40,878 nt of DNA from positions 1 through 40,878 of the forward strand of contig JAGAVZ010000252.1 in NCBI GenBank assembly GCA_017941635.1. Reading direction: 5' to 3'. Below the pieces are notes generated by a model. The model saw only the letters and a list, made by a program, of their open reading frames with translations. It did no database searches and was not told the origin of the DNA. This document shows, piece by piece, positions 1 to 7,592 of the stretch; the stretch's first letter is position 1, and every line of letters starts with the position of its first letter. This stretch comes from Cellulosilyticum sp. (GTDB taxonomy: Bacteria; Bacillota; Clostridia; Lachnospirales; Cellulosilyticaceae). The position numbers and the translations under genes were made by a program.

Positions 1-2
1 GC

Positions 3-146
3 CAAATGATGTTTGCAACTTTAAATGAACTTGATTTAACTTATGACGAGAAGTTACAACTTTTAAAGGAAACACAGGAAATCATTGCTACTAAAAGCTT
101 TGATCCTAATTGGATGAATCACTGTGAGCATTCAAAAGCAAGCTAA
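3..146 (+). CDS. C-terminal fragment of an unknown element-encoded protein
   Basis: An open frame enters from the left window edge and stops with TAA at 144-146. It gives about 47 residues ending in NWMNHCEHSKAS. An ATG at position 6 could in principle be a start, but no ribosome binding site can be seen before it, so the gene more likely begins upstream. I do not recognise the family. It is charged and soluble-looking, with no membrane segment. It lies 62 bases before the recombinase, on the same strand, so it is probably skin-element cargo. A role in recombination control is possible only by position. Confidence 0.4.
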   Translation, partial: QMMFATLNELDLTYDEKLQLLKETQEIIATKSFDPNWMNHCEHSKAS

Positions 147-208
147 TGACAAAATATTATTTATAATATAAAATTCTATATAACTAAAAATAACATCCGG
201 AGGTCAAC

Positions 209-1906
209 ATGAATAAAAGACGTATTGCAATCTATAGCAGAAAAAGTAAATTTACAGGAAAGGGAGACTCAGTAGAAAATCAGATTAATATGTGCCGAAA
301 TTACATTGAACACACTATTAATAGAAATGAAATGATTTATGATACAGAAGATATTCTATTATTTGAAGATGAAGGCTATTCTGGTGGTAATACCAATCGC
401 CCGCAATTTCAAAATCTAATGAAGGCTGTTAAAAATAAGGAAATAGCCGTACTTATCGTCTATCGCTTAGACCGTATCACTAGAAGCATTTCAGATTTTG
501 CTCAAGTACTTGATACCTTAAAAAAATATGATGTGAAATTTGTATCCGTAAGTGAAAACTTTGGAGATTACTCTCCTATGGCAACTGCCATGATGTATAT
601 GACCTCTATTTTTGCACAATTTGAAAGAGAAATTATTGCAGAACGTATTAAAGATAATATGTTAGAGCTTTCCAAGTCTGGACGTTGGTTAGGTGGGAAT
701 ACACCTTTAGGTTTTTCTTCAGAAGAAGTGATTCATATAGATGAGAGTGGTAAAGAAAGAAGTTCTTATAAACTTTCTCCTATAGATGAAGAGACCAGTA
801 TGGTCAAATTGATTTATAAGAAGTTTTTAGAATATAATAGCTTATCAGCTGTCGAAACCTATTTACTTAAATCTAACATTAAAACAAAAAATGGGAAAGA
901 TTATTCTCGTTTCTCTTTACGTAATATCTTAACTAATCCTGTTTATGCCATCGCAGATCAACATACATTTGACTATTTTACAGATTTAGGCTGTCAGGTA
1001 TATAGCGATACCTCTAAATATGATGGTATTCATGCTATCATGCCCTTCAATCGTTCCTTGCAACAAAAAGGTCGTTCTAATCGACTACGTCCTTATACAG
1101 AATGGATTATATCCGTCGGACTTCACAATGGGGTCATTCCTTCTTTAGATTGGATTAAGGTACAACATATAATCAATGATAATAAAGATAAAAGTTATAG
1201 AAGCTCTAAGAATACTTCTTCTCTTCTATCAAGTCTTCTTATTTGTAAAGAATGTGGTAGTTACATGCGACCAAAATTAGGGCGTATCAATAAGGAAGGT
1301 AAGCAAAGCTTCTATTATATTTGTGAATTAAAAGAAAAGACTCATGGAGAAAGATGTAATGTTCCTAATGTAAATGGTCTTAAAGTAGATGAAATGGTTA
1401 CTTCTGAACTTCAGAAGATACAATCAAATAATAGTAGCTTAATGAAACAACTCGCTACAGAAAATACAAAGATGAGCCATGTTGAAAGTGAACGGGCCTT
1501 AGAGAAAAAGCAGCTCAAAGAAAAATTAGAAACCAATAAGATATCCATTGATAATCTTATAAATAAATTAGCTCTTATTGAGGATCCAGATTTAACAAAA
1601 ATCATCTTAGATAAAGTAAGTGCTCTTAAAACTCAGCGTCTTTCACTAGAAGAAAATCTGCTACAACTAGAAGAAAGTGTGCCTCTTTCAATGGCTAGTG
1701 AAGCCAAAAGAACTTATATCACCCAGCAACTTTCCTATTTTGATCAGGAATTTGATTCTTTTGATATTCTCAAGAAGCGAGCTTTTCTCAGTACTCTTAT
1801 TGAAAAAATAGAATGGGACGGTAATAATGTTACCGTTCAATTATTTGGTCCTAATTCTTATAAACGTATGTCTAAACTGTTTCCAGAAAGTGGTAATAGT
1901 AAATGA
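209..1906 (+). CDS. Large serine site-specific recombinase (SpoIVCA-like role)
   Basis: A 565-residue DNA recombinase expected to cut and rejoin DNA at the sigK junctions. The N-terminal resolvase domain (about 5-150) shows YSRKS with the likely nucleophile Ser13, DEGYSG at 54-59, and the YRLDRITRS arginine cluster at 85-93. A recombinase domain follows (about 165-280). Then come a zinc ribbon with Cys346, Cys349, Cys372 and Cys383, and a charged coiled coil at about 405-495. This order is typical of large serine recombinases. The ATG follows a strong GGAGG site at 199-203. The stop TGA (1904-1906) lies in the junction shared with sigK. By position it does the job of SpoIVCA; whether it is the direct orthologue cannot be judged from sequence alone. 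No convincing mother-cell promoter was found upstream. Confidence 0.9.
   Translation: MNKRRIAIYSRKSKFTGKGDSVENQINMCRNYIEHTINRNEMIYDTEDILLFEDEGYSGGNTNRPQFQNLMKAVKNKEIAVLIVYRLDRITRSISDFAQVLDTLKKYDVKFVSVSENFGDYSPMATAMMYMTSIFAQFEREIIAERIKDNMLELSKSGRWLGGNTPLGFSSEEVIHIDESGKERSSYKLSPIDEETSMVKLIYKKFLEYNSLSAVETYLLKSNIKTKNGKDYSRFSLRNILTNPVYAIADQHTFDYFTDLGCQVYSDTSKYDGIHAIMPFNRSLQQKGRSNRLRPYTEWIISVGLHNGVIPSLDWIKVQHIINDNKDKSYRSSKNTSSLLSSLLICKECGSYMRPKLGRINKEGKQSFYYICELKEKTHGERCNVPNVNGLKVDEMVTSELQKIQSNNSSLMKQLATENTKMSHVESERALEKKQLKEKLETNKISIDNLINKLALIEDPDLTKIILDKVSALKTQRLSLEENLLQLEESVPLSMASEAKRTYITQQLSYFDQEFDSFDILKKRAFLSTLIEKIEWDGNNVTVQLFGPNSYKRMSKLFPESGNSK
1902..1906 (+). other. Probable skin attachment core AATGA
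   Basis: AATGA lies at the point where SigK similarity begins. In the sigK frame it reads AAT GAg (Asn-Glu of NEIL). In the recombinase frame the same bases end the gene (AAA TGA). As I recall, the B. subtilis skin junction also uses a 5-bp AATGA at the same codons. The matching left copy is outside the window, so the core assignment is inferred. Confidence 0.6.
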
Positions 1907-2264
1907 GATTTTGATGAGTATTCGTGCTGGTCGTAAACAACGTTCTGAAACATCTCTTCACGCGCCAATTGGCATGGATCAAGAAGGTAATGAAATCAGC
2001 TTGTTAGATATTTTATGTACAGAAAATGATACAATTTTTGATCAAGTCGATTTAGAAATGGAAGTGCGTAAGCTATATCAGCATATACGCAATATTTTAA
2101 AGCCTAGAGAGAAGGAAATTCTCTTGCTACGTTATGGACTGAATAACCAAGAAGAGATGACACAGCGCGAAATAGCTGAACTGATGGGTATATCCCGCTC
2201 CTATGTCTCTCGTATTGAGAAAAAAGCACTCAAAAAGCTTTGTAAAGAACTTGAGAAAAAATAA
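1902..2264 (+). CDS. sigK: 3' portion of sigK (SpoIIIC-like), mother-cell sigma factor, interrupted
   Basis: About 120 residues of the late mother-cell sigma factor SigK. From NEILMSIR onward it follows SigK closely, including LHAPIGMDQEGNEISLLDIL (end of region 2 and region 3) and a full region 4 with the -35-binding helix-turn-helix TQREIAELMGISRSYVSRIE. The open frame continues upstream of 1902, but that part overlaps the recombinase and does not resemble sigma factor, so it is not real sigK. There is no ribosome binding site for an independent start. Regions 1 and 2, needed for core binding and -10 recognition, are missing here and presumably lie beyond the left end of the element. It is functional only after excision and is followed by two hairpins. 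Confidence 0.88.
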   Translation, partial: NEILMSIRAGRKQRSETSLHAPIGMDQEGNEISLLDILCTENDTIFDQVDLEMEVRKLYQHIRNILKPREKEILLLRYGLNNQEEMTQREIAELMGISRSYVSRIEKKALKKLCKELEKK

Positions 2265-2283
2265 TATTACTCTAAATAGTTAA

Positions 2284-2330
2284 CTTATTTCTAGTCATTT
2301 TAAAAATTCATGATGATTAGAATAAGTTTT
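2284..2330 (+). terminator. Imperfect hairpin after sigK
   Basis: The arms CTTATTTCTAGTCA and TGATTAGAATAAG pair imperfectly and are followed by TTTT. It begins 20 bases after the sigK stop. Confidence 0.45.
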
Positions 2331-2345
2331 ATTTCGTTATTTTAG

Positions 2346-2376
2346 CTGCTATTAATTCCCTGATAGCAGTTTTTTT
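2346..2376 (+). terminator. Rho-independent terminator of sigK
   Basis: A perfect 7-bp stem, CTGCTAT/ATAGCAG, with a 10-base loop is followed directly by seven T residues. Confidence 0.75.
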
Positions 2377-2533
2377 ATATTGAGATGACTTTTTCTAACG
2401 ATACCAATAAATTGCTTATATATATAAACTTAATACGAGAAAGTACCTTTTGATTTATAATTTATAAAATCTAAACTATTCGCGAAACACAACTAAAAAA
2501 TGCTTTATATATGAGTTAATATAAAATCACCTA

Positions 2534-2577
2534 TACAAAAAAGACGCTATCTCTAATTTCTTAGAAATAACGTCTTT
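2534..2577 (-). terminator. Rho-independent terminator of rnj
   Basis: On the minus strand a stem of AAGACGTTATTTCT against AGAGATAGCGTCTT is followed by a T-run. It starts five bases beyond the rnj stop. Confidence 0.8.
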
Positions 2578-2581
2578 CTTA

Positions 2582-4252
2582 TTAAACTTCCATAATGATT
2601 GGTAAAATCATTGGACTACGTTTTGTTTTTTGCCATACAAATTCGCGTAAGTCATCTTTTACAATTGTTTTGATTTGTGACCATTCAACGATGTGTTTAT
2701 CTTCACAGCGATCTAATGCTCTTCTAACAACTGATTTTGCTTCGTCCATAAGATTTTCTGCTTCTCTTACATAAACGAAACCACGAGAAATAATGTCTGG
2801 ACCTGCTACAACAATACCTGATTCTTTTTCTAATGTCATTACAACAATTAAAAGACCATCTTGTGATAAGTGTTTACGATCACGTAATACAATATTTCCG
2901 ACATCTCCTACACCAAGACCATCTACAAGAACTTGACCTGATGGTACATTTCCTGCTGTCTTGATTTGATCTGGACCAAGTTCAACAACTTCTCCAATAG
3001 CTGGAATCACGATATTGTTACGTTTCATACCTAATTCCATTGCAAGCTCTGCATGTTTTTGTAAATGACGGTATTCACCATGCACAGGAATGAAATATTT
3101 TGGTCTTACTAAAGTATGAATAAGTTTAAGTTCTTCTTGAGCTGCATGCCCAGATACGTGTGTATCCTCACGAATAACTTTTGCACCTTTTTTGCAAAGT
3201 TCATTAACAACTTTAGAGACTGTTTTTTCATTACCTGGAATAGGTGTTGAACTTAAGATTATAACGTCCCCTGGTTTGATTTCAATTTGTTTGTGATCAG
3301 ATGTTGCCATTCTAGATAAGGCTGCCATTGGCTCCCCTTGACTTCCTGTCATAATTAAAACCACTTGATCATCACGATATCTTTTAACATCATTAATTTC
3401 AATAAGTGTATTTTCAGGAATTGTTAAATAACCTAATTCACTTGCTGTTTTTACAACGTTGACCATACTACGTCCAAGTACTACTACTTTACGTTTGTAT
3501 TTATGCGCTGCATTAATAATTTGTTGTACACGGTCAATATTGGATGCAAAAGTTGCAACCATAATACGTTTGTCTTGGTTTGATGCAAATACATCTTCAA
3601 ATTTTTCCCCTACAATCTTTTCAGACTGTGTAAACCCAGGTCTTTCAACATTTGTACTATCTGCCATCAGTGCAAGTACACGTTTTTTACCGATTTCAGC
3701 TAAACGATGTAAGTCAATTGGTGCACCACTAATTGGTGTATAGTCTACTTTAAAGTCCCCTGTATGCACAACAATGCCTTGTGGTGTCCAAATAGATAAC
3801 ATGACTGCATCTGCAATACTGTGATTTGAACGGATGAACTCTACTTTAAAGTTATTTCCAAGTTTAATCGTTTCACCTTGTGCAACAACAATACGTTCTG
3901 TTGTTCTGAGCAAGTTATGCTCTTTTAATTTGTTCTCTACTAATCCCATTGTTAATTTAGTAGCATATAGAGGTACATTTAACTCTTGAAGAATATAAGG
4001 AAGTCCACCAATGTGATCCTCATGTCCATGTGTTAAAACAATCCCTCTTACTTTTTGAATATTTTTCATTACGTACGTAATATCTGGAATAACTAAATCG
4101 ATTCCTAACATTTCATCTTCTGGGAATGCTAGTCCACAATCTACAATGAGTATATCATCTTCATACTCAAATAAGGTCATGTTTTTCCCAATTTCGCCTA
4201 GCCCTCCCAATGGTATAATACGCAATTTACTTTTAGCTTTTCTGGGTACCAA
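2582..4252 (-). CDS. rnj: Ribonuclease J
   Basis: A cytoplasmic metallo-beta-lactamase/beta-CASP ribonuclease with 5' exonuclease and endonuclease activity in mRNA turnover and rRNA maturation. At 556 residues it has the usual length of RNase J. The zinc motif HGHEDHIGG is at 75-83 (His75, His77, Asp79, His80). GEYRHLQKHA and SGHAAQEELK mark the beta-CASP and later metal-binding parts. The start is TTG at 4252 behind a GGAGGTG site, with no better ATG nearby. It is the last gene of the ireB-ruvX-yrzB-fur-rnj cluster and ends at a strong terminator. I cannot tell the J1 and J2 subtypes apart here. Confidence 0.95.
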   Translation of the reverse strand: MVPRKAKSKLRIIPLGGLGEIGKNMTLFEYEDDILIVDCGLAFPEDEMLGIDLVIPDITYVMKNIQKVRGIVLTHGHEDHIGGLPYILQELNVPLYATKLTMGLVENKLKEHNLLRTTERIVVAQGETIKLGNNFKVEFIRSNHSIADAVMLSIWTPQGIVVHTGDFKVDYTPISGAPIDLHRLAEIGKKRVLALMADSTNVERPGFTQSEKIVGEKFEDVFASNQDKRIMVATFASNIDRVQQIINAAHKYKRKVVVLGRSMVNVVKTASELGYLTIPENTLIEINDVKRYRDDQVVLIMTGSQGEPMAALSRMATSDHKQIEIKPGDVIILSSTPIPGNEKTVSKVVNELCKKGAKVIREDTHVSGHAAQEELKLIHTLVRPKYFIPVHGEYRHLQKHAELAMELGMKRNNIVIPAIGEVVELGPDQIKTAGNVPSGQVLVDGLGVGDVGNIVLRDRKHLSQDGLLIVVMTLEKESGIVVAGPDIISRGFVYVREAENLMDEAKSVVRRALDRCEDKHIVEWSQIKTIVKDDLREFVWQKTKRSPMILPIIMEV

Positions 4253-4276
4253 AGCTACACCTCCATAGTCTTATAT

Positions 4277-4720
4277 CTATATTTTCTTTTCTTCGCAATC
4301 CTTACAAATCCCATAAAACATTACATTATGGTCATGTATTTTAAAATTATATTTACTCTCAATTTCTTTCTCAATATCATCTAATAAATCGTTTTCAACT
4401 TCGAAAACTTTATTACATTCTTCACAAATTAAATGATGATGATGATGCACAGTATCTTCAGATGCAAGCTCAAAACGGCTACATCCGTCATCAAAATTTA
4501 AACGATCTACGATGCCCATCTCTTCAAAAAGCTGTACGGTTCTATAAACAGTAGCAAGACCAATCTCAGGGAATTTTCCTTTGACTTTATCATAGATTTC
4601 TTCTGTTGATAAATGCTCATTGCTATGCTCTAAAAGTACATCTAATACACTACGGCGTTGCATTGTTAACTTGCAACCCTTCTCTTTTAATCTTTCTTTA
4701 AAATCTGCAGCGTTCACCAT
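4277..4720 (-). CDS. fur: Fur-family metal-dependent transcriptional repressor
   Basis: A 147-residue dimeric regulator. The N-terminal winged helix (about 5-85) includes LTMQRRSVLDVL and the recognition-helix region GLATVYRTVQLFEEMGIV. The C-terminal metal-binding domain carries five histidines (92-96), structural-zinc cysteines Cys99/Cys102 and Cys139/Cys142, and His129/His131. The family includes iron (Fur), zinc (Zur) and peroxide (PerR) sensors. The His-rich stretch followed by CEEC fits Fur best, but the metal cannot be settled from sequence. It lies between yrzB and rnj in a conserved Clostridia order. Start: ATG behind AGGGG. Confidence 0.88.
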   Translation of the reverse strand: MVNAADFKERLKEKGCKLTMQRRSVLDVLLEHSNEHLSTEEIYDKVKGKFPEIGLATVYRTVQLFEEMGIVDRLNFDDGCSRFELASEDTVHHHHHLICEECNKVFEVENDLLDDIEKEIESKYNFKIHDHNVMFYGICKDCEEKKI

Positions 4721-4767
4721 TTATCTTGCCCCTCATTCCTATTAGTTTTGTTTCTAGGCATAGAGGA

Positions 4768-5025
4768 CTATATTTCAATATCGTATGCATCGCTTGCCAT
4801 AAATTCAGTGGCAGCTTTTTTAAATTCATCTTCATCTTCAACAAGCATGTATTCTACTTCTTCGCCATCTTCGTTTACTTGTTTTAAAATAGTCGAAATA
4901 TCGTCTTCATCTACTACCAAAATATATTTTACTTGTTCGATTATTGCTTCATCAATGACTTCAAACCAAATTTCTTCATTGCTTTCTTCGTCAATAAATC
5001 TAATTTTTTCTACTGCTTCAGACAT
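4768..5025 (-). CDS. yrzB: DUF1292 (YrzB-like) acidic protein
   Basis: An 85-residue, very acidic small soluble protein. The pattern IRFIDEESNEEIWFEVIDE followed by KYILVVDEDD and EEVEYMLVEDEDEF is typical of the DUF1292/YrzB family, which almost always sits with ireB and ruvX in Firmicutes. The function is unknown. Context in this conserved cluster is the only clue. Start: ATG 12 bases after a GGGAAAG site. Confidence 0.85.
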   Translation of the reverse strand: MSEAVEKIRFIDEESNEEIWFEVIDEAIIEQVKYILVVDEDDISTILKQVNEDGEEVEYMLVEDEDEFKKAATEFMASDAYDIEI

Positions 5026-5071
5026 GTCTTCTTTCCCTTCTCAAATGCTTGATCTTATTAAGCTATTTTTC

Positions 5072-5491
5072 TTAATGTTTCGCATCTAAATAATTTTGTA
5101 AAATAATCGTTGCAGCTAATTTATCAATTACATTTTTTCTTTTTTTACGACTTACATCCGCTTCTAAAAGAACATTTTCTGCTGCTACTGTGCTGAGTCT
5201 CTCATCCCAAGTCTCTACAGGAATCTGAAGTCTAGCTTCTAACTTTTGTTTGAATAATAAGGTTTTTTCACCTCTTTCCCCTAATGTGTTGTTCATATTC
5301 TTAGGAAGTCCAAGAACGATTTTCTCAACTTTATACTCCGTACAAATTTGAGCAATACGGTTTAAGGTTGCTTTTAAGTGTTCGTCCTCTTGTCTTCTAA
5401 TAATCTCTAATCCTTGAGCTGTCCAACCCATTGGGTCACTTACTGCAACTCCAGTGGTTTTTGTTCCAAAATCTAAACCTAAAATACGCAC
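5072..5491 (-). CDS. ruvX: Putative pre-16S rRNA nuclease / Holliday junction resolvase-like YqgF (RuvX)
   Basis: A 139-residue RNase H-fold protein of usual family length. Motifs: N-terminal LGLDFGTKTTGVAVSDP with the first catalytic Asp at 7, VLGLPKNMNNTLG in the middle, and DERLSTVAAE near 120. In E. coli the family trims 16S rRNA 5' ends; resolvase activity has also been proposed. The start is GTG at 5491 behind GGAGG. A terminator-like hairpin separates it from ireB upstream. It is followed closely by yrzB. Confidence 0.92.
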   Translation of the reverse strand: MRILGLDFGTKTTGVAVSDPMGWTAQGLEIIRRQEDEHLKATLNRIAQICTEYKVEKIVLGLPKNMNNTLGERGEKTLLFKQKLEARLQIPVETWDERLSTVAAENVLLEADVSRKKRKNVIDKLAATIILQNYLDAKH

Positions 5492-5504
5492 GATGGCCTC
5501 CTAT

Positions 5505-5532
5505 AAAAAAACTGTAGAGTTATCCCCTACAG
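5505..5532 (-). terminator. Terminator-like hairpin between ireB and ruvX
   Basis: On the minus strand CTGTAG/CTACAG, with a 9-base loop, is followed by seven T residues. It lies just after the ireB stop and just before the ruvX ribosome binding site, so it could end or attenuate the ireB transcript. Confidence 0.65.
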
Positions 5533-5538
5533 CCCTCC

Positions 5539-5790
5539 TTAATGTTTTAGATAATAAGTGACAAGTTCTTCTAAAATCTCATCTCTTTCTAACTTACGAA
5601 TTTTATTTCTAGCGCCATTATGGCTAGTAATGTAAGTTGGGTCTCCAGACATAATATATCCTACTATTTGATTGATTGGATGATAGCCTTTTTCTGCAAG
5701 CGCTTCATATACATCCATTAAGATTTCTCTTGTTGAAACTTTTTCAACACCCTCTAAGTGAAATTGCATTGTTTCGTTCATATTATTCAT
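5539..5790 (-). CDS. ireB: IreB-family regulatory phosphoprotein (UPF0297, YrzL-like)
   Basis: An 83-residue conserved Firmicutes protein. In Enterococcus IreB is phosphorylated on threonine by the kinase IreK and negatively affects cephalosporin resistance. Seen: [31 protein letters not shown] and [19 protein letters not shown], all characteristic. The open frame extends 20 codons upstream, but ATG at 5790 is chosen because GGAAGGTGAG sits at the right distance and family similarity begins there. It is the first gene of the ireB-ruvX-yrzB-fur-rnj cluster and has a candidate promoter. Confidence 0.92.
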   Translation of the reverse strand: MNNMNETMQFHLEGVEKVSTREILMDVYEALAEKGYHPINQIVGYIMSGDPTYITSHNGARNKIRKLERDEILEELVTYYLKH

Positions 5791-5822
5791 CGTGCTCACC
5801 TTCCAATAGCTCAACCTTTTAT

Positions 5823-5850
5823 AGTATAAGTATACCATAATTTGTAACAA
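5823..5850 (-). promoter_or_regulatory. Candidate sigma-A promoter of ireB
   Basis: On the minus strand TTGTTA (-35) and TATACT (-10) are 16 bases apart, upstream of ireB. Confidence 0.5.
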
Positions 5851-5885
5851 AACTATATATAATTTTAAAAAATATTTCTCTGTAT

Positions 5886-7187
5886 TTACACTAATTTGCC
5901 ATATAAGGTGTGCTCGTCAAGTTGTTTTTCAATTTGAACTTGGCGAATTGTGTTTTCTAATGTTTCATCACCTGCTACTTGTACACGTAAGTAGTTTCCT
6001 GTGTAGCCTGCTACATAACCTGCTTCATGTTTTTCAAATAATACTTCCATCTGTGTTCCAATAAACTGCTGTATGAAATTCTCACGAAGCATTCTTTCTT
6101 CCTTAACAAGTGCTGCTTCACGTTTTGATTTAACTTCTGGTTTAATTTGATCTTTCATTTTAGCTGCAGGTGTACCTTCTCTTGGAGAGAATGGGAAAAT
6201 ATGAATTTGAGATAGTTTAACACGTTTTACAAATTCTAATGTTTCTTCAAATTCTTTGTCTGTTTCCCCTGGGAATCCTACAATCACATCTGTTGTTAAG
6301 GCAACATCTGGCCAAAGTTCTCTCAGTGCCTCTACACTTTTAGCATATTCTTCTGTTGTGTACTTACGATTCATGCGTTTTAACACAGTATCACTACCAC
6401 TTTGTAATGATAAGTGGAAATGGTGACATACTTTTGGCATATCTCGAAGGGCATTAATAAATTCTTCTGTAATAGCTACTGGTTCGATAGAACTCATACG
6501 AATACGCTCAATTCCTTCAATATCATGCACTCTTTGAAGGAGTTTAATGAGGTTTGTATCTCCTAAATCTTTCCCATAAGCAAGGACATGAATCCCTGTA
6601 AGAATAATTTCTTTAAAGCCAAGTCCTGCAAGTCTTTTAACTTCTTCAAATACTTGGTCTTCTTTTCTACTTCTGATACGTCCTCTCGTATATGGAATAA
6701 TACAGTAAGTACAGTAATTATTACATCCTTCTTGTACTTTTACATATACTCTTGTACGTTCACCAATGTGTGAAATGGTCATTTCTTCGAATTCACGAAC
6801 ATCCATAATATTGGATACAACACTGATCATCTCTTCTTGACCTTGTTCAAATTCTTCTATAAGTTCTACGATTTGATTACGTCTATCCGTTCCGATAATA
6901 ATATCAATCTCACTTACTTGATCTTTAATTTTATCTCCAGCAATCTGAGCATAACATCCCATGGCTACTAGTGTACTTGCTGGATTGATTTTCTTTGTCT
7001 TACGTAGCATTTGTCTACATTTACGGTCACTTAAATGGGTTACTGTACAAGTATTTACTACATAAACATCGGCATATTCATTGAAGTCGACTTCTTCATA
7101 GCCCGCTTCTTTGAATTTTTCTAATACGGCTTCTGTGTCATATTGATTGACCTTACAGCCTAATGTATAACATGCTACTTTTCTCAA
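5886..7187 (-). CDS. mtaB: tRNA t6A37 methylthiotransferase MtaB
   Basis: A radical-SAM enzyme that adds a methylthio group to t6A at position 37 of ANN-decoding tRNAs. At 433 residues it has the usual length. The N-terminal UPF0004 domain binds one cluster through Cys11, Cys47 and Cys78. The radical-SAM motif GCNNYCTYC holds Cys155, Cys159 and Cys162. The C-terminal part (about 370-433) fits a TRAM tRNA-binding domain. [16 protein letters not shown] at the start points to MtaB rather than MiaB or RimO. The start is TTG behind AGAGGTGAG. It is divergent from the HPr-like gene and 95 bp upstream of the ireB start. Confidence 0.93.
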   Translation of the reverse strand: MRKVACYTLGCKVNQYDTEAVLEKFKEAGYEEVDFNEYADVYVVNTCTVTHLSDRKCRQMLRKTKKINPASTLVAMGCYAQIAGDKIKDQVSEIDIIIGTDRRNQIVELIEEFEQGQEEMISVVSNIMDVREFEEMTISHIGERTRVYVKVQEGCNNYCTYCIIPYTRGRIRSRKEDQVFEEVKRLAGLGFKEIILTGIHVLAYGKDLGDTNLIKLLQRVHDIEGIERIRMSSIEPVAITEEFINALRDMPKVCHHFHLSLQSGSDTVLKRMNRKYTTEEYAKSVEALRELWPDVALTTDVIVGFPGETDKEFEETLEFVKRVKLSQIHIFPFSPREGTPAAKMKDQIKPEVKSKREAALVKEERMLRENFIQQFIGTQMEVLFEKHEAGYVAGYTGNYLRVQVAGDETLENTIRQVQIEKQLDEHTLYGKLV

Positions 7188-7205
7188 TTTCTCACCTCTT
7201 AATTA

Positions 7206-7234
7206 TTGACATTCATTCATGCAAACTATATGAT
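7206..7234 (+). promoter_or_regulatory. Sigma-A promoter of the HPr-like gene
   Basis: TTGACA and TATGAT are separated by 17 bases, about 60 bases upstream of the start codon. Confidence 0.75.
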
Positions 7235-7295
7235 ACAAGTAGCTTAAATTACATACCTAATAAACAATTTGATTACTTATAAGGAGTGTGTTTAT

Positions 7296-7541
7296 ATGAA
7301 ATCTATTTATATCACATTAAATTCTATAGAAAAAGTTAAACAATTCGTTAATACGATTAATACGTATGATAGCGAATTTGACCTTTCTTCTGGTCGCTAT
7401 ATTATTGATGCTAAATCGATTATGGGAATCTTTAGCTTAGACTTAAGTACGCCATTACGTTTAGATATCTATAACGATTCTTGTGTAGAGACCGTTACCT
7501 CTGCACTCCATGATTTCATCGTTGAAGCTCCAGACAAATAA
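7296..7541 (+). CDS. HPr-like protein lacking the active-site histidine
   Basis: An 81-residue protein with the HPr fold pattern. GRYIIDAKSIMGIFSLDL matches the HPr stretch around the regulatory serine (Ser46). The phosphoryl-accepting His15 region is replaced by TLNSIEKVKQFVN, and the only histidine is near the C-terminus (LHDF). It therefore cannot work as a normal PTS phosphocarrier. A regulatory role through the serine is possible but unproven. The open frame begins at 7269, but ATG at 7296 is preferred because AAGGAG lies 9 bases upstream. It has its own promoter and terminator, so it is a single-gene unit between mtaB and thiI. Confidence 0.82.
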   Translation: MKSIYITLNSIEKVKQFVNTINTYDSEFDLSSGRYIIDAKSIMGIFSLDLSTPLRLDIYNDSCVETVTSALHDFIVEAPDK

Positions 7542-7553
7542 GGATTTTTTAAG

Positions 7554-7586
7554 AGGAATGATGCCTTGCATCATTCCTTATTTTTT
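7554..7586 (+). terminator. Terminator of the HPr-like gene
   Basis: A perfect 10-bp stem AGGAATGATG/CATCATTCCT is followed by TA and six T residues. No T-run is present in the other direction, so it does not obviously serve thiI. Confidence 0.8.
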
Positions 7587-7592
7587 ATTCTT

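Larger units (their letters stand above)
1..1906. mobile_element. Right end of a skin-like (sigK intervening) element
   Basis: Everything left of the sigK junction belongs to an inserted element whose left end is outside the window. Seen: a large serine recombinase gene ends exactly where a headless sigK reading frame begins, and no 5' part of sigK precedes it. Known: in Bacillus subtilis and Clostridioides difficile, sigK is split by a prophage-like skin element that a serine recombinase removes in the mother cell. Inferred: this is the same kind of element, and excision would rejoin sigK in frame at the NEIL motif. Only the last 1.9 kb is visible, so its size and remaining cargo are unknown. 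Confidence 0.8.
2265..2581. other. AT-rich intergenic region with convergent terminators
   Basis: This 317-bp gap lies between rightward sigK and leftward rnj. It has a hairpin right after sigK, a second with a clean T-run, and a third near rnj facing the other way. The middle (about 2380-2530) is very AT-rich. I see no ORF or RNA gene there. Confidence 0.6.

Noticed and set aside
147-208. Possible sigma-E (mother-cell) promoter before the recombinase
   Set aside because: TATATAAC at 177-184 is a partial -10 match, but no ATA-type -35 lies 16-18 bases upstream. The stretch is too AT-rich to trust.
1827-1901. Upstream extension of the sigK open frame with an ATG at 1827
   Set aside because: It overlaps the recombinase C-terminus in another frame, has no ribosome binding site, and shows no similarity to sigma factors before NEIL.
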